64,000 nt of DNA. Origin: Mytilus californianus. Its lineage: Eukaryota > Mollusca > Bivalvia > Mytilida > Mytilidae. Below, one piece after another: positions 55,601 to 58,600 of the stretch. The notes under the pieces are model-generated. The model worked only from the letters and a program-made list of their open reading frames with translations, made no database searches and was not told where the DNA came from. Each line of letters begins with the position of its first letter. The first letter of the stretch is position 1. The DNA is taken from positions 120,370,771 through 120,434,770 of the forward strand of contig NW_026262581.1 in the NCBI RefSeq assembly GCF_021869535.1, in the 5' to 3' direction. Both the position numbers and the translations under genes were made by a program.

Positions 55601-58600
55601 CTAAATTGGTGTTCATTCTTCATTAAGAAAATAAACATTTCCTGTATTCAAATCTGAATGTACAAATACCTTATGCTGAGATATTTCCAATTACTGTTAA
55701 ATAGCAATATAATGGGATATAAATGTAAAACAAACAAATAAATTTTATTGCAGAAAATGCTCAGGTAAGAGTTTAGCTGCAAAAAAGTAGCTCTATTGTC
55801 CTTTGAATTTTTTTTTGCCATCTATGGTCCGCAAATATCAAAATCATCAAAAGGACCTTAAGAGCTACGTTTTCGCAGCTAGTAAGAGTTATGCAATTTT
55901 GTTTAATATTTCAACCAAATTTCTGGTTATTGTAACTAATTATATAGAACTGGATTATTGACTTATGTCAGATGATAATGGCACTGATTTTACAAGTAAA
56001 ATAAAGTTTGCTTGCATTTTTTATACATATTTTTTTCATTTAAAGTATTTTCTTTGAAAAAAAACACATCAGATTAATCATTCAGCTAGCTAGCAAAACT
56101 AACAGAATATTTTAATATAGTGTAGATCAAAATAAATAATACATTTGTAGGTTTACTATTGAGGTCAAGAATGTGTGTATTCAGTTAGGTGTGTAATAAA
56201 TTGTATCTATTTAATTATGTAACAGGTCATGAGATATTAACAGTTTTGAATTAAGCCTGGGGTTGTTTCTAACTGATATTTATTTGAAAATCATGCCAGT
56301 TAATAATCATTCTGACTCTTACTTGCCTATGGAAAGAATTGGAGTAATACCATTTCAAAAAAAGTGTGGGAATCAACTTAAGATATATTAATACACATGT
56401 TGACCTACATTTCATTGAACAATAATTTACACAAGCACAAGATTCTAATATAATACTTTCAAAATTCTTATCAACTGATTCAATTGATGTACAAATACTT
56501 TTTCAAATTAATTCATAAATAGTAAATCATCATAAATTTTGATTTAGAAAGGAACTATATGCAAGTGTATAACTAAAATAAAGTCACTATTCGACCAATC
56601 TTTTCTTAATTTAAGGGCAAATAACATGTTAAAAGTTTGCAGTTGATGATTAAATTGGTGTAGAAAGTTTCTGCAAGTCATAAAAACACATAATTAGTTT
56701 CATGATACGTCTTCAACTTAGTATTCTGCACCATCTCCAAAACCAGAGTGATCGCATAGATCCAGCATGGCTGAATCAAAAATGTCATGAACACGGAGAA
56801 TTTCTTTTAACCAATTTTCTTTTTTTACCCTTATACATCAATACCAAGAGAGCACACCAGTACAGTCATATCTTTGCAATGAACTAAAGTAACTGAATTT
56901 TCTAATAAATCATCGTAAACTTCAGTTACTTCATCAACATAAAAAATTCTGCTTATATTTGACGATAAATTGAATTTGTGTTTTATTGCTTCTTCTTCAG
57001 AATATCTCCAGAAGTGGTCCAGATTCACTTTTTTTACACTTTCACCAGAATATATTCTGGAGGTGTACAGAAAAGAGCAATAAAACACGTCCCAGGTGAG
57101 GCAAAAACTCCTATAAGGAGACGATTGAACATTTTAGTCATTGAATTATTTGTAGATCTCTTCATGCTTATCATTATTGCAATTTCAAATTTCTCTTTAT
57201 CTAATATGGTTTTCAAGATAATAGTCTAACATGCAACAAGACAAATACTGGGTCTGGACCTGGGTCGCTGCATGCAATTAATTGAGGTATCATTTAAAAT
57301 GGAGTAGAACTGATCATTCCCTTTCACTCAGGCAAGAAAACTTTCATGAAAATTTCCTTGTACAATGAGTGTTGTAAAATTTAAACTATCGGCAGACAGG
57401 AAGTGTCTACACAGCAGATATGATAAAAAGCTCCGCTGGGGCACAGGTTGATGTCTAACCCTGAACAGTTGGGGCAAGTATGGACACAACATTCAAGCTT
57501 GATACAGCACTGAATTTGGATAGTAATTAAATATTTGACACAGCATAGATTTCTGACACAGAATGAATGTGGTCTAAGAACTTAAACATTTTTAATTTAC
57601 CTATTCAAACCATATCATTATTATTTGCTTTTATATATAAATCAGAAATAACCAATTTAAAATGGAGAATTTTAAAGAAAAAAAAGGAAAACCACCCCCA
57701 AATTTTTTGAACCCCCTTATGATTCATCACCCCCAAACTCAAACCCAGCCTTCCATTTGTGGTATGGTATCTTGCAGTACAATTTCAGAGAGATCCATAC
57801 ACTTGAACACAAGTTATTGTCTGGAAACTAGAAAAATGCTTGTTTTTTGGCCCCTTTTTGGCCCCAAATTCCTAAACGTTTAGGGCAATTACCCCCAACC
57901 TCAAACCCAGCTTTCCCTTTGTGATATGGAACCTTGTAGTACAATTATATAAAGATCCATACACTTACACACAAGTTATTGTCCTGAAACTAGAAAAATG
58001 CTTGTTTTTTTGCCCCTTTATGGCCCATAATTCCTAAACTTTTGAGGCAATTACCCCCAAAATCAATCCCAGCCTTCCCTTTGTGGTATGGTACCTTGCA
58101 GTACAATTTCAGAGAGATCCATACACTTGAACACAAGTTATTGTCTGGAAACTAGAAAAATGCTTATTTTTGTCCCCTTTTTGGCCCCTTATTCCTAAAT
58201 GTTTTGGGCAATTACCCCCAAACTCAATTCCAGCTTTCCCTTTGTAATATGGAACCTTGTAGTACAATTTCATAAAGATCCATACACTTACACACAAGTT
58301 ATTGTCATGAAACTAGAAAACTGCTTGTTTTTTGCCCCTATTTGGCCCCTAATTCCTAAAATTTGGAGGCAATTACCCCCAAAATCAATCCCAGCATTCC
58401 CTTTGTGATATGGAACCTTGTGGTACAATGTCAGAGAGATACATACACTTACACTCAAGTTATTGTCATGAAACTAGAAAAATGCTTGTTTTTTGCCCCT
58501 TTTTTGCAACTAATTCCTTAAATTTGGAGGCAATTACCCCCAAAATCAATCCCAGCATTCCCTTTGTGATATGGAACCTTGTGGTACAATGTCAGAGAGA

